A DNA stretch of 64,000 nt from positions 620,001 to 684,000 of the forward strand of contig LATX02000100.1 in assembly GCA_001466705.2 (NCBI GenBank). Direction: 5' to 3'. Below are positions 45,589 to 57,502 of the stretch, one piece after another. Both the position numbers and the translations under genes were made by a program. The first letter of the stretch is position 1, and each line of letters starts with the position of its first letter. The notes beneath the pieces were generated by a model. The model made no database searches and was not told where the DNA came from. It worked only from the letters and a program-made list of their open reading frames with translations. Source of the DNA: Moniliophthora roreri. Its lineage: Eukaryota > Basidiomycota > Agaricomycetes > Agaricales > Marasmiaceae.

Positions 45589-46793
45589 TCATCGAAGCGC
45601 TTTTTTGCGCTTCACCATCATTGTCGTTGATTATGCTTTCACAGGACTACGCATCAGCACGCGCGGGCAAACTACATGGAGACCTGTGACCGCCACCGGG
45701 AAGTACGTTCGGAAAGACGCCACGCATTCTGCGATGATTTCTCTCAATCTGTCGTGAGTATTCATATTCCCAAAATATGCGTCAGTTCACAGGCTTACTT
45801 GCACACCACATCCCACAGCTATCTTGACTGAGACCAATACAACTCGTTTCCTGCGGAAATATTAATCGAATTTCGCATCATAACCCAACGCGACGTGGTA
45901 GCCCACTGCTGCTACATTATAACGGTTGTGAGGCGCTTCCAGTGGTATCCGACTAGTACTATACGCGCGGATGTATTAGACTCTCGCATTTACTCGACAA
46001 ACTCGGAAAAACGGAGGGTAGGCAGCTGGATTCTTCGGAGGCTCAAGGATGGGATCATGCTATCGGCTATTTTAACGGTTAGGAAATACCGGGGTTCCGT
46101 GAGGCTCGCAAGCAGGAAACAGGCCGCTCAATGGGGTGCTCAAAATCACACAAAGCATTGCAAAGTGAAGTACGAGGTGCTGAACCTCTCAGGTATGTGT
46201 CTACGCGCAACGCGTTGAACTACCTGTTTCTCACTCGATGCACAGATTTCTATATTGATAGCAACACCGGTTATATCTCTCTCGCGGATGCAGACTTTTG
46301 CCGGAGTCCATGGCGAATCTGCTAATCCTGTCGACTCCCTACTTCAAGGTATGTATCCTGGTTTGGGTATGTCTTTCGGAGAAACCCTGGTGACCTGCTA
46401 ACGCAATCGACAGGACTGCTTTGGAAAATCTCGATTATAATTTCATTTATGGTTACCTCCCTATTGAAGCGGCTTTATATCTTATTGTAGCCCTCGCCAT
46501 TGACGCAATTGAGCTAGCACGATGCAAAGGGTGCTTAGACTCGGCGTTTTGGAGGTAGAAATAGGCAGTGGGAACTCTTTTCACGGAGATCTGCACAACC
46601 AATGTCCCGTCTCAAAGTGATCACATGGGGGGACTGCTATTGTGACGGTTTTCCTCTCACTCTCGTCGCGGACCACACGTAATGCAATATCACGTCTAGC
46701 TGGCGCTCATAATGAATGGCATGGGAGGTATTGTCATCTGGCACCAGTACTTATAGACCCCGTGGTGAGTGATGCAACTGTCCCGTTTCCCTC

Positions 46794-47312
46794 ATGGCAT
46801 CCTCACAGCCTCTCTTCCAGGTACCCGTCGACAGTGAATCGCTGTATATCACCACCATTCCACTATTAGACGAACGTTTTCACTGGGCTTTCGTCCACAT
46901 CGATGAACGTGGCAAGTGTACCGAGCACGAATGGGCACCTTCTACCAAAGACCCCAATGGTCCCGAAGCTTATCGCTATCGGCACCTATCCCAAGGTGCC
47001 ATGAATCGATCAGGCTCCATCCCAATCCTTGCCTACTTCAAAGTCCCAGACTACACTCCAAAATCGTCATTGGATTTCACTGCCATCTGCGCTGCCATGT
47101 TTCCCAAGAGCTGCGGCACAGTCCACCAGAATCGAGCCAACCAGATATCATGCCGAACCTGGGTGCTCAACATCCTTGGCCACTTGCTTTCTCCAGAGAG
47201 AGCACAAGTCGTCGAGCAAGCTGTTGCACAAAAGAGCGGTACTTTGAATCATGAATTCGCGACCGCTTTCCTTTACCAAAAACCGTATACCACTCTTGTG
47301 GTGAACATTTGA
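46794..47312 (+). CDS. Orphan 172-aa protein of a basidiomycete family
   Basis: A single frame starting MASSQPLFQVPVDSESLYIT with ERFHWAFVHIDERGKCTEHE, GPEAYRYRHLSQGAMNRSG, ILAYFKVPDYTP and QISCRTWVLNILGHLLSPER. No signal peptide or membrane segment. The pattern HWAF-H-D-x-G followed by a conserved CRTW is one I associate with small hypothetical proteins common in mushroom genomes; no function is known to me. An AG|GTACCC at about 46821-46825 could be read as a splice donor, but the unspliced frame is open and preferred. It ends just before C-rich and T-rich homopolymer runs at 47325-47455. Confidence 0.6.
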   Translation: MASSQPLFQVPVDSESLYITTIPLLDERFHWAFVHIDERGKCTEHEWAPSTKDPNGPEAYRYRHLSQGAMNRSGSIPILAYFKVPDYTPKSSLDFTAICAAMFPKSCGTVHQNRANQISCRTWVLNILGHLLSPERAQVVEQAVAQKSGTLNHEFATAFLYQKPYTTLVVNI

Positions 47313-47767
47313 TGGCGGCCAAACCCCCCCTCCCCCCCTTATTCGTACGTGATGCATCATTGGGCTCCCCCCTTTTTTTTTGCATCTCGAGTCTGATTCC
47401 CTTTGCTCACCTGAAGGAACCAAATTGCCGTGTTGCTATTGTTTTTTTTTTTTTTAATGTAGCGAACTCGATTTTACGGCACCAATGAAGCAATTCATCG
47501 TCACTCAAAGTGTATTGTTCCGTCCCGAGTCCATGCCTGAATGTCTGTCATGCAAAAACTCTATTCCACCAAAGCGGACCGATAAGTTACATTTTCGATC
47601 CTCGGCCACTCTTAAAGGTAGTTTAATGCCACCGGGGCTCCAACGCCTCATTCCCCGTCATGAAGTGACATAACATAACATAAGAATTGTGAAGGGTATA
47701 TACACCGAATAACTAGAATTACAAGATGACCGTACATTAATATGACTATTTCGATACTATCACTGGA
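47313..47767. other. Convergent 3' region with homopolymer runs
   Basis: C-rich (47325-47338) and T-rich (47370-47379, 47442-47454) runs. No gene seen. Confidence 0.4.
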
Positions 47768-49228
47768 TCAGCTTCTTCCCTGAGATATCGTTACTATAGA
47801 TTGTAAAGATCCAGCACCCTTCAAAAGTAAAGAAGGATCAGACATCCTGTACTCTGGGAGCTCAACCTCGAGCTTCTGAATACCAGGAGCAATCCTTAGA
47901 TAGTCTAGGTATTCCCCAGAATCACTCGCAGACACTCTTCGACGTCTCGTCTTGTCAACCTCTTTCTTCTCCACAATCCGAAGGTGTGTGAGTGACCCCG
48001 ACATACGAGCCAGGAACGAACGGAAGGCCTTGTCAGGTTTTGGCCAGTGCGACGCGGGACACGCGAATGAAAATCGGGCAAGACGAGGCAAGGTGAGATG
48101 ATCGAGTATCTCTGCTACCATTCGCTGAAGATGAGATATAACCCCATCGCTACCGCGCAACTCGACCTCCAACGAAAGAGAGCAAAGCTTGTCATGACGC
48201 ATCATGTCTAGCGGTCTGACACCATACCACGGACTGCCAGCATCAATATGAGCCGCCAAATCAACGACATTGGGTAATGTGTTCAATATAGCGAACAACT
48301 CGTGAGCTGATCCAATTCGGGGTTCGAGGTGAACGCAAGTGAGTTGGGTAAGGGATAACGACATTCTGCCAAGTGCTTCGAGCGCCACAAAAGCCGAGTT
48401 GTGACCCTTGTGAAGATGAAGGGAGGTGAGACGGTCGGATCCTTCAAAGAGGTCATCAATGACATCGGACTCGCAGAGATGTGAATCGAGTTCCACGTGT
48501 TGCAGAGCTCGAAATGTTCGTGTGGCTGGTATCAATAGAGGAATGGGCGAAAACCCTCGACATGAAAAATGTAGGCTTTCCCAACGGTATGATTGTGAAA
48601 TGATATCATCCAGCACCCGTGCGGTATTGCGATGTTTGAGCATCAATGAAACGTGTAGTGATGCCTCCCGCGATCTCGAAAGCCATGTTTGAATCCTCTC
48701 TCCTTCCTTTTCCAATGAAGAAGCAGAAGAGTTGTACGCTATCCATCGCCAGAGAGTTGCTGTGGACAGCAGGATCTGCCTCCAGTGACTACACACTTCC
48801 ATGAGGACGAGTAGTCGCTTTTCGTACTGGATACATCCATGAGGCCAATCGGGTATCAATACGCAGTGGCTGAAGATTTCGGACCATAATTCGGGAGCTA
48901 GTCTGGTATGAACGCCACTGTCAAGAAATGTCGTGGCGTCGGCGTCGGTGTTGAAAAGAGTCCGGGGTAGCATGCTCTCAGGCATATCGTGTTCGTGATG
49001 AGGAAGAGGAGGGGTATAGGAAGGTAATGGTGCACGGCTTATTGTATCGTGAACGTGGGATGATGGTTGCAGTGCTGAGCACGGTGACGAAGCACGGAAC
49101 AGCAGTAATGATGGCAGCACTGATGTGCTGTATTGGGGCTGCGGCGGAGAAACTTCAGAGCTTGTGAGCTCAAATAGAAGCTTTCTGGGGTGCGGGAGAG
49201 TGGCCAATGCCATGGCGTGATAGATCAA
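47768..49228 (-). CDS. F-box protein, single exon
   Basis: 486 aa without introns. After a Ser/Pro-rich N-terminus the F-box lies at about 108-155: TRLAPELWSEIFSHCVLIPD, then LVLMEVCSHWRQILLSTATL and WRWIAYNS. The rest reads as degenerate leucine-rich repeats, e.g. LQHVELDSHL, DRLTSLHLHKGHNSAF, LTQLTCVHLEPRIG, LPRLARFSFACP and GIQKLEVELPEY. F-box proteins bind Skp1 and present substrates to an SCF ubiquitin ligase; the target is unknown. Such genes are strongly expanded in agarics. Start: Met at 49228, although internal Met residues at codons 6 and 92 are alternatives that keep the F-box. Confidence 0.8.
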   Translation of the reverse strand: MIYHAMALATLPHPRKLLFELTSSEVSPPQPQYSTSVLPSLLLFRASSPCSALQPSSHVHDTISRAPLPSYTPPLPHHEHDMPESMLPRTLFNTDADATTFLDSGVHTRLAPELWSEIFSHCVLIPDWPHGCIQYEKRLLVLMEVCSHWRQILLSTATLWRWIAYNSSASSLEKEGERIQTWLSRSREASLHVSLMLKHRNTARVLDDIISQSYRWESLHFSCRGFSPIPLLIPATRTFRALQHVELDSHLCESDVIDDLFEGSDRLTSLHLHKGHNSAFVALEALGRMSLSLTQLTCVHLEPRIGSAHELFAILNTLPNVVDLAAHIDAGSPWYGVRPLDMMRHDKLCSLSLEVELRGSDGVISHLQRMVAEILDHLTLPRLARFSFACPASHWPKPDKAFRSFLARMSGSLTHLRIVEKKEVDKTRRRRVSASDSGEYLDYLRIAPGIQKLEVELPEYRMSDPSLLLKGAGSLQSIVTISQGRS

Positions 49229-50296
49229 GGAAACGGTTGTACGGTGCTTCGAAATGATTTGATTTAGGTACCGAAGCTGAAAGGTACAGGAGTGATGCCT
49301 GCTGCGAGGTTTTTTGAGTTGATGGGGTGAAACGACTAACTGCTACGCACTTTATACTGATACGGATAGGAGGTGTTGCTTTCTTTAGTATCTCCGATAT
49401 CTTTGCTTCGTCCACCACAGAACCGAAGAAGACAGCGCTCAATCACCGAATGTTTCGGAAAAGAGAACATTGCTATTGGCGAGATTGCAGAACGACTTTT
49501 GATTCCCCTTGTGAAGCCTAAAATTTAACCTGGAATAGAAGTTTATTTTCAGCAAGCAAAACTGGTACCAGGCGAGCTCTAGCCTCTTGGGCAAGTGAAA
49601 AATGGACCATACTTGAGCCTTTATCCACGATCTTTCCCGATTCTGCACAAAGCGGCCGGAAAGTAAAAAAGAGGAAGAAGGACAAACTGCGAGCGTAACG
49701 GAGATCATAATGGGCGCCTTGTAGCCACCGGAAATTGAAGGGAAGCAGCGTGGAAAGTCCGATCAAAAAAACTTTTGAGAGTTATTTCCTGGTCCATGAA
49801 GCACGCATCATAGAGAGAAGAAGAGAAGGTATGAGCACAAGCTCTTCTGAAGCACGGGTGGTGAGTAGGTTAGTCATCAGTCACGCGATGGTCTAGACCC
49901 GCATGCAAGAGTTCCAACGACGCAAAGCAACTTCCGGCAAAATCTGGTATGTTATCAACTAGTACTCCATGACAAAAGGAAAAAAAAAAAAAAAAACCAC
50001 AAAACAAACAAACGCGGGACCATATACAAAACGCTAGGACTTAATAGATAAACTAATAATAATTGGCAATGGTTGCGCACTACTAGTGACAAATGTAGGT
50101 ATGCAGGCATCTTTTTCAAACGAATGTGTACCTATACAACGAATGGACATTAAATGGATGAAACTTGGACTCGTGGTTTACGCGGGTAGGAATGGGGCAA
50201 GTAAAAAACACAGAATCGCTTCATGGCCATCATCGCAATAATTTAAGGTGTGGAGGGGTTAAGTGGTGGCACAAACGGTATGAGAAAAGGGGTGGT
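49229..50296. other. Intergenic, no gene seen
   Basis: Short frames only (for example 49518-49766 on the - strand) without motifs. A long A run lies at 49978-49996. Confidence 0.4.
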
Positions 50297-51218
50297 TTAC
50301 AGGAAGAGCGCGAATGCAGAAGCAGAGATGGCAAGAATAAGGGCGGCTTGCCAAGTATTGGACATGCCCAAAGCGACAGCACTGTTTCCGTTGTTTCCGG
50401 ACGTGTTGTTGGAGTTGGAGTTGGAGTTGTTGCGCTGAGGAGAGGAACCACTGGTAGACTGGGGGCCGCTACTGGAGGTAGCGGTCGGCCTCACAGAAGT
50501 GGTCATAGTAGGAGTACTAGGACCGGGGCCAGCTGATGAAGGGGCGGCGGAACTTCCGGTCGTGCTCTCACCGGACGTGCTACCACCAGCGGAAGTAGTA
50601 CTGTTGGTCGTGCTGCCACCACCTCCCAAGAAAGAAGGAGGAGGAACAGCAGATGAGGGGTCGGCGAGTGCGCCAGTTCCCCAGGGAATTTTGGCTCCAG
50701 TTCCCGGTTGCTCTTGGTTCTCTGGCGGAACGCTCTTACCCTGGGCATCGGCAATAGTGAAGCGAGTAGCCCAAGTCAACTCGGAAGATTCGGGAGAAGA
50801 GAATTGGTAAAAGTAAATCGCCGAGTTGGGGGTCACCTAAAATATATTTAGAAACCGAAGAGTCATACGAGCAGAAAAGAACACACATCGGGGCAGTCAT
50901 AGTCGAATTTTCCATCCTTGTTACCGTCCAAACCAGTAGCGACAGCTGTATGTAACCAATGATCCTATCAGTTCAAGTACCCAACATCAGGACAGTATAC
51001 GCACTAGTAAGATGAACCATTTGGAAGTTGTCCCCTGTCATGAGCTGAATAGCCATATTATCCCACTTTCCGTCCTTGTCACCGACCCATTGGATATGAC
51101 ATTTTGATCCCTCGTTGTACACAGATCCCGGACCTGGCTCGTTTGGGGTGACGATTGCGCGAACACCTGCGGCGCCAAAAGAAGCGAGCAAAAGGGCGAA
51201 AGACGCTGAGGCAACCAT
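50297..51218 (-). CDS. Kre9/Knh1-like Ser/Thr-rich GPI-anchored wall protein
   Basis: Model: complement(join(50297..50836,50887..50945,51005..51218)), 270 aa. Signal peptide (MVASASFALLLASFGAAGVR), then an Ig-like Kre9/Knh1 N-terminal domain: ITPNEPGPGSVYNEG-type start, HIQWVGDKDGKWDNMAIQLM, DGNKDGKFDYDCPDVTPNSA and IYFYQFSSPESSELTWATRF. From about residue 135 the protein is Ser/Thr/Gly/Pro-rich with short repeats, as expected for an O-glycosylated stalk. A hydrophobic C-terminus (ALILAISASAFALFL) after a small-residue stretch fits a GPI-anchor signal. In yeast, Kre9 and Knh1 act in beta-1,6-glucan assembly; for the basidiomycete relatives a wall location is likely, the role inferred. Confidence 0.85.
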
Positions 51219-53101
51219 TGAGAAACTCTGGAATTAAAAACCAGAAAAAAAAAACGGAAAAAAAAGACGGAGAAAAAAAGGGTATGCGGGGTGAGAAACG
51301 AAACTTTTGAAGATCATCATGATGCGTACTCACATTATAAGGTAGAAAATCAACCAAAGGCGGTGTTGATGGGCAAAAGAGCGACGGGCTAAAGAGCGGT
51401 GTAGTTTAGGATGGTTCCCTCGAGGAGAATGTAAGAGGAAAAAGTCAGACTACAGGGGCGACATTTGAATCTTGTCCAAGTTTCCCACGGTATCGCTTAC
51501 TCTGATTGGCTCCCCTTGACAAATAAATAGGTTCTGATACCCGAAAGCTCATCAGCGCTCTTGACTCTGTCAATCGACCAGGAACCTGATGTTTCACAGC
51601 AACAGCCTCCTTGCTATACCAACCTCCACCCAGTCGTTGCTAGCTAGCCAGTCCCGGAAAGTCCTTCATTTCTGCTTTTATATTCAGAAACAATTTCAAC
51701 TCTTCCAGCTTTCGCTTGGCTGGCCCCAAGTATACGAATACGCCCGGCCTGTTATTTTATGACGGACTTATTCATTAACCGAGTCATCCGCCACTAGAAA
51801 TGCGACAGCTGCACAGCGGCAGTCTCGGCGCCGCGCTTCGCCCAAACTTCTGCATAAAGTGGAGTACGGAACGTGTTTTAACTTCCGAGCTCCAATATGT
51901 TTCCAGCGGGCGTGCAAGCACGGGAAATAAACCGAATATTTCACGGCGTTTGTCGACCGTGAACAACCTGTGAATGTATAGACGAGATGTTTACCAACGC
52001 CTGACCTTGATAAACCAGATGGACATCATTGGGTATACATGCGGAGGCCATCGGTTGCTCACACATCCGGTGCTGTATCATCCAAGAATAAAAGGTTCTT
52101 TCTAATTCTTCCGAGGTAAGTTTAATGCCAATACTTCTCTCCTCTCAGTCATCCTACTGAGCCTCACCCTGCCTCACAGATTACCCTTGGTCAGTTCAAG
52201 TTATAGTGCAATTCATATGTACTGGGCCCTGACTCGCATTGACAGTGAGGCGTATCTTTGACAACGGGCGTCGGGCGCCTGAGATGGATCTATTCAAGAT
52301 TTTGATCTAGACGTTGTGCGGGGTAACTAGGCGCTTAACAAGTTCCCTCGTTGTTGTGTGGTACAAATGCGGCGATAAGGTTTCCTGCTCGTAGGTAGGT
52401 CAAAATTAGATTGGCAACGAGTCTCGGTCGCGAGACCAATTCGAAGGTTATTAACCGAGCAGCTAACTACGCAACCAGCAAGCGGGTAAATACTCTTCAG
52501 CTAAAGCACGGCAATTCTGTACAGACTAGTATTGAAAAAGTGAGTCTCACGTCGACTTTCTATGGATTATGTCGCGACCCATCTCGTCTCCCAGACATCA
52601 GAGTTCTAGGCCTGGAAAGCGCCGGGCGCCTCGACGTCCGTCCGTTTCGTTAATTCGGTAGAATTAGCGACAAACATCAGTGAAGTAAAAAGTGTTGGAA
52701 CTAACATCAGAAATTCTATTCACAGCAACAAACAGCAATTCAACTCAGTTTCACGCCTTCTTACGAGAAGTATAGCCTAAACTCACGGAAGTTGACGGTC
52801 TCCCGATCTGACGCAATTCCCCTATACTACTGGCAGCGAATGGCAAGAAGACCGATCGAATCGAACGTGTTCTTCCTCCCAGTTGAACACTGCAGAGTCT
52901 CTAAATCGACGAACTTTTCTCTGTTCAGAATATTGGCTGTGAGCCAGTGGCGCCCACCTCAGCTTCAATCACTATGCAGGTTAAGAGTAAAAAGTGACAA
53001 TGGATCGGCACTTTAAAAAATTCATCTCTGAAGGCTCTTCATCATGGTTGATATCTACAAAAGTACGACAAAGCTTGGACTGACGCTACACACTGCTAAA
53101 T
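51219..53101. other. Intergenic, no supported genes
   Basis: About 1.9 kb. The first 200 bp are the A/T-rich upstream region of the Kre9-like gene. A + strand frame at 52411-52653 has no motif. The segment 53044-53200, overlapping the MYND gene end, recurs at 57228-57385. Confidence 0.35.
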
Positions 53102-55373
53102 TCAGACCCATGAATATCCCGAGTCCTATCATATTATTCCTCAGCGGATGTCTACATAAAAGAAAGAAAGTCGACTCACCAGTCCAGCATTCTCATAATA
53201 CTCGGGTGCATTCCAGCTTCGACTATCCATGTTCCATTTTCTTGTTTTCGTGTCTTCTTGGTACTCCTTGATTTCGACTACAAACCAAGCCTTCTGCAGC
53301 ATTCCCCGGGTTGCGGGAAAAATGCCCACTACCACGATGTCTTCCTTTCGCGCTTGCTGAAGAACGCTACACAGACGAGGAATCATTACTTGGTTCGAGC
53401 GAACTCGGGGATCGCAAATGAGATCTCCCAAGTCTGAGATCGAGAATATCTCAGGAGCATCAGGTTCGAAAAGCTTGGCGTAGGTGTCCATGTCAATAAC
53501 AACGATTTCGTGGGTGATGAGTTTCGCATCGGCAGGGAGGTTTGCCACCATCGTAGTCCAGTCTGCAACATTTGTGGCAGACTCTATACCGGTAAATGGC
53601 GGGCTGTCTATCTCTAAGATCCCAAAAATCTGCTCTTCATACGAGTCGACGTAATGCTGGGTGAATAATGTAAAAAAGCCGAAATCCATGTTGCTAGGCA
53701 TAGGTACACCCGCTGGTCGCGAATAAAATATGTTGAGCCATGTACATTAGTATGGTGAACTACTGACCTACTCGCTCCTTGAGCAGCTTTACACAATGTG
53801 CTCGATGTTGGGCTTCCCAATGTTGCTTCGCACACGTCCGGGAGCAGTAGACCAAGGTTTGGCATGCAGAGCAGCGAAGATAACGCTGCTTCTGATATCG
53901 AGAGGTCTGCTCATCTCGTGGTAAGCACTGGAAATGGGCATTCAAGTACTCTGGTTTCGAAGAATATATATATACACCACACACCTGTTCAAATCCGCAG
54001 AACAGCCAGGGTTTGTCCCTCTTGTCATAATCAAGGAGAGACGCAAGGCAATCTTCTTTTTCTTTCAGCAGCTTCCATGTTTGCCATACAGACCATCCTG
54101 GGTCCGACTTGCGCAGCTGTCGCTCCAACCCCGACTCAAAAACCTTTCGGGTCGAGACAACGACGCGACAGAGGACAGCCGGATAAAACATGAACGAAGA
54201 CATTTGCGTGATGATTTTTTCAATCTTTTCCCAAAAATCCTTCAAATTACTGCGACCAAGTATGAGCCCTGCTTTGAATATAGTCTGAAGCAGGCCAGCC
54301 TCTAGTGCTGGTGAAATCGTTTCTGGTCCTACGAAAGTTGCTATCATAATGCCAAGGGTAATGTTGGCTGTGTTGAGGGCATGCTTGGTCCTTGTCATAT
54401 TGTCCGAAAATAGTTCGACGACCTTGACTTGAGCAACGAGGGCAGAAAGGAGGTGCACCAATGCGGAAGCACCACCATGGAGGATAAATGGAAGGAGTAC
54501 GTCGGATCTTTTGATCAGAGGTGCGAGCAGATCTAGGGAAGTCCGAACTTCTTCAAGGATAATATCAGGTATATCGCGAAATTCTCGAGATAGATACCTA
54601 ATATGTTGAGCGGCCACTGTTCCAATCCTCTCCATCATAACTGGGCCCAGAGCCCCGATGATCTCCGGGAATTCCTCTGAGAGTTCAACCCCTTCTCCTG
54701 AAAACACTAATGCCATGATACCGATCCACTTGGGCCACGTTATGTGCTGTACTTCCAACGCCTTTAACCAAGCCTCCGGCACCAGGCGGGACCTAAGTTT
54801 TGGTGACACGTGGCGGAGACGACGACTCTCGGATAGTTTGTCGGCACAGAATACAGGATACAGAAGGATCAGAGAAGTAATGTTCAAGGTATTGTTAACA
54901 AAGTCGAGTCCTTCGACCGTTGAAGGTTCCTCGTTCGTCAACACAAACTTCTCGATGAGGAACTCTACCCATGGGTAGATGTGTGAAGACCAATGGTGTT
55001 TGATACACTTGAGAGCTTGTGCATTACTTTCTTGCATCTGATATGCCAGATATCCAAGCACCTTCAAGACAGTCTGCACCTGGGTAGCAGGATTGGATAT
55101 ATCTATGACGGACGGCGGGCTTCCCAGCTGACGCAGTCTTAGGCCCGCTATACTGGGGGAAGTAAATCTTGTCCCAGCTTCGTTTAGAAAGGCGTGCATT
55201 TGTTGAACCTGAGCAGGCAAAGGTTCAGAGTTGTGGTTCCGACTCATCAAGCCTATGATAATCATGTACCGCCTTCCGCAGGAGAGAGATAAGTTGTCAC
55301 TTACTGCTTGCAGAAGATTAATCACGATTACTGCGGATACTGGGAAATCGACCAATCGACCGCAAATCTTCAA
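53102..55373 (-). CDS. MYND zinc-finger protein, N-terminus uncertain
   Basis: Model: complement(join(53102..53125,53180..53712,53768..53927,53985..55373)), about 701 aa. A helical N-terminal region (armadillo-like, e.g. NTLNITSLILLYPVFCADKL and VAQHIRYLSREFRDIPDIIL) precedes a MYND finger, CLPRDEQTSRYQKQRYLRCS, then ACQTLVYCSRTCAKQHW and RAHC. The C-terminal region (MDFGFFTLFTQHYVDSYEEQ, IVVIDMDTYAKLF, VMIPRLCSVLQQARKEDIVV) is found with MYND fingers in agaric protein families. Intron 53928-53984 is 57 nt and open; splicing it out brings the first finger cysteines closer together. The frame begins MKICGRLVDFP, but an AG acceptor (CATAG) and NLKIC just upstream suggest a missing 5' exon that I could not find. 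MYND fingers bind proline-rich partners; the function here is unknown. Confidence 0.7.
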
Positions 55374-55734
55374 GTTCCTATGTATTCCCGATTCAGTCAG
55401 ATGGCTAGTTTTTTTGAACCATTCTTACCTCTACGTCTTATGATTCATGCAAGGTGAAAGCAAGATGTGTCCCGATTATCGTGGGATAAAAAAAAGGAAC
55501 AATGAAGCCGGTCCATGACCACCACGTTTGTCTTTATCCGAGACTCGTTCAAATCTTCGAATTACCCGCCATGAGTCAATGCATCTCGTAAACGTATTCT
55601 TGCCCTCTCTACAAGCCTCTACATATATATTCCGACCTATTCAGCCCTGCACTTACAGTATGTTTATATTTACCGACTATAGTGACGGAACGCTATTCAC
55701 TGCCGAAATCAGACTCCGTGGGTAATTCAGACTC

Positions 55735-56490
55735 TCAGAGCCAGAGTCCTGACTTATTTCTATTCAGAAAATTGCCAACCTTCAAGACGAGACAGTCAAG
55801 ACCATACTCTCCGTAATATTTGGCCGAATTTCGACTTCTGCTGTCCAGATTCCATAATCTTGTCTTCGTGTCTTTGTTGTACTCTTTGATTTCGACTATC
55901 AGCCACGTTTTCTGGTGCCTTGCCACAGTCACAGGATAAAAGCCAACTACCACAAAATATTCTTGGCGGGCCTCCCGAAGGACGCTGCAGAGTCGAGGGA
56001 TCACAACCTGGTTCGATACAACCCGGTCAAGCCGATGACGAAGACTATATCTGGCGACATATGATCCCAAGAGTCGCAAAGACTGTCCGTGTCGACGATG
56101 ATAATATCATGATCGATAAGGTCTACCTCGGTAGGAAGGTTCTTTATGTCAACGACGTCTGAGCCTATGCCTTCGGTAATGACATTGTCATTGGACGGCT
56201 GTATTTCGCGAGCGAATAGGATCTTATCTTCGTACTGATCAACGTAATATTGAGTGATGAGCGTGACGGAACCAAAGTCCATGTTATTCGGCATAGGTAC
56301 GCCTTCCAATCGTTGAGGAAAGGAATGATGAGCGGCGCTTCCAACTCTTTGAGAGAGCCAATTACCGCTTACCTTCTCGCTCATAGGCCAAACCTTGACA
56401 CAGATCTCGGTGTTCAGTTTCTATGCCGCTTTGCGCAGGTACGAAAGCAGTATACAGCGGTTTGGCACGCAGTACAGCGGGTATACCTCT
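55735..56490 (-). pseudogene. Second MYND gene copy, decayed
   Basis: The segment 56415-56490 reads RYTRCTACQTAVYCFRTCAK and ends in a TGA right after RHRN, where the intact copy has the last His/Cys ligands. The following piece (56001-56384) reads PNNMDFGSVTLITQYYVDQY and IIIVDTDSLCDSW. The last piece (55735-56079) resumes in another frame with VSNQVVIPRLCSVLREARQ and WLIVEIKEYNKDTKTRLWNL. The frame changes between pieces lack splice signals. The N-terminal helical region is absent. It is a partial tandem copy of 53102-53930. Confidence 0.7.
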
Positions 56491-56584
56491 GTTTTTTTGA
56501 TTGGACCTCTTGACCTCGTAGTGGGCATGATAAATGAACTTGACTGAATAGCGTAGTTTACTGATAAGGCTCGAGTGTAGCAAA

Positions 56585-57227
56585 AACGATATGGAATACC
56601 AGTTGAGGCTTACTTCGATGGACTAGTTTGCGTTGGTCTGTGGTAGGATATCGTTGAGCGCACCGTTCAAATCAGACAAACTCAAGGTGGAGATGAAGGA
56701 GGAACATAAGGCCGGTCCGTGGGACCTTAGTCCTGGTAATCAACTGGTAATGACGTTTTCTGCCGGCGACTCCGACAAACTTGACCAAATTCCAATTTCT
56801 TGCCGTGACGACGCGCTGTGGGCTGCGCCAGTCCTATAAACGCGTGCTTGTTCTTCTTCTTCACCCCGGTAGACATGGATTCCGACCTAATCAAACTCGT
56901 GAACAAGCTCCAGGACACTTTCCTTGTTACCGTTACACGTGGTACGTTGACCCCTTTCACTCACTCATCCAAAGGTCCAGACACCTAGAACTGCCAAATT
57001 TGAAAGTTTTCCATCAAACCTATTCGGAAGGTCCCTCCGTGACCCGTGACTGTCCGAAATACTCGTCACATAAGTCAAATGACAGTGAGTGAGAATGATG
57101 ATGTCATACGGCCCATATATAGTAATTTAATCACGTGGAGGTAGGTAGGTTCCCTCCTCAAGGCCGAAAAACAAAAATGTACCCCCGGTATGATTTTAAA
57201 TTTTTGGCAGCCCCTTGGCTCTTCGTC
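56585..57227. other. Intergenic, no gene seen
   Basis: Only short frames without motifs between the decayed MYND copy and the relic at 57228. Confidence 0.4.
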
Positions 57228-57385
57228 ATGGTTGATATCTACAAAGGTGCGACAAAGCTTGGACTGACGCTACACACTGCTGAATTCAAACCCCTGAATA
57301 TCCCGAGTCCTATCATATTCCTCAGCGGATGTCTACGTAAAAAAAAGAGAGTCGACTCATCAGTCCAGCATTCTCATAATACTCG
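57228..57385 (-). repeat. Relic of a third MYND gene tail
   Basis: Matches 53041-53208 (ATGGTTGATATCTACAAA, then GCGGATGTCTACGTAAA) at over 90 percent. On the - strand it covers the last exon and 3' flank of the MYND gene and stops abruptly at ACTCG (57384), where GC-rich sequence with a hairpin (CAGCGC GAA GCGCTG, 57398-57412) follows. Confidence 0.75.
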
Positions 57386-57501
57386 CGCGGCGGTCTTCAG
57401 CGCGAAGCGCTGCCCCCGCTGAGGGTAAGGACCTCCGCTTGCGAAGGGCTTAGCAGGCAAAAAAAATCTTCACACATGTTGGGCTCTTGGGCGGAAAACT
57501 A

Positions 57502-57502
57502 N
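57502..57502. other. Assembly gap cutting the FunK1-like gene
   Basis: The open frame of the kinase-like gene is lost at this N. Sequence left of it (57386-57501) does not continue the protein. Confidence 0.85.

Larger units (their letters stand above)
44426..46793. other. Intergenic with repeat fragments
   Basis: Holds the second direct repeat (45110-45545), an LTR fragment (45541-45588) and a small hairpin (GAAGCGC at 45594-45600 against GCGCTTC at 45607-45613). Frames at 45895-46325 show no domain I can support. Confidence 0.4.

Noticed and set aside
45895..46325. Possible MYND-like tail (AAQWGAQNHTKHCK)
   Set aside because: Only one His/Cys cluster, no CxxC pairs upstream and broken frames.
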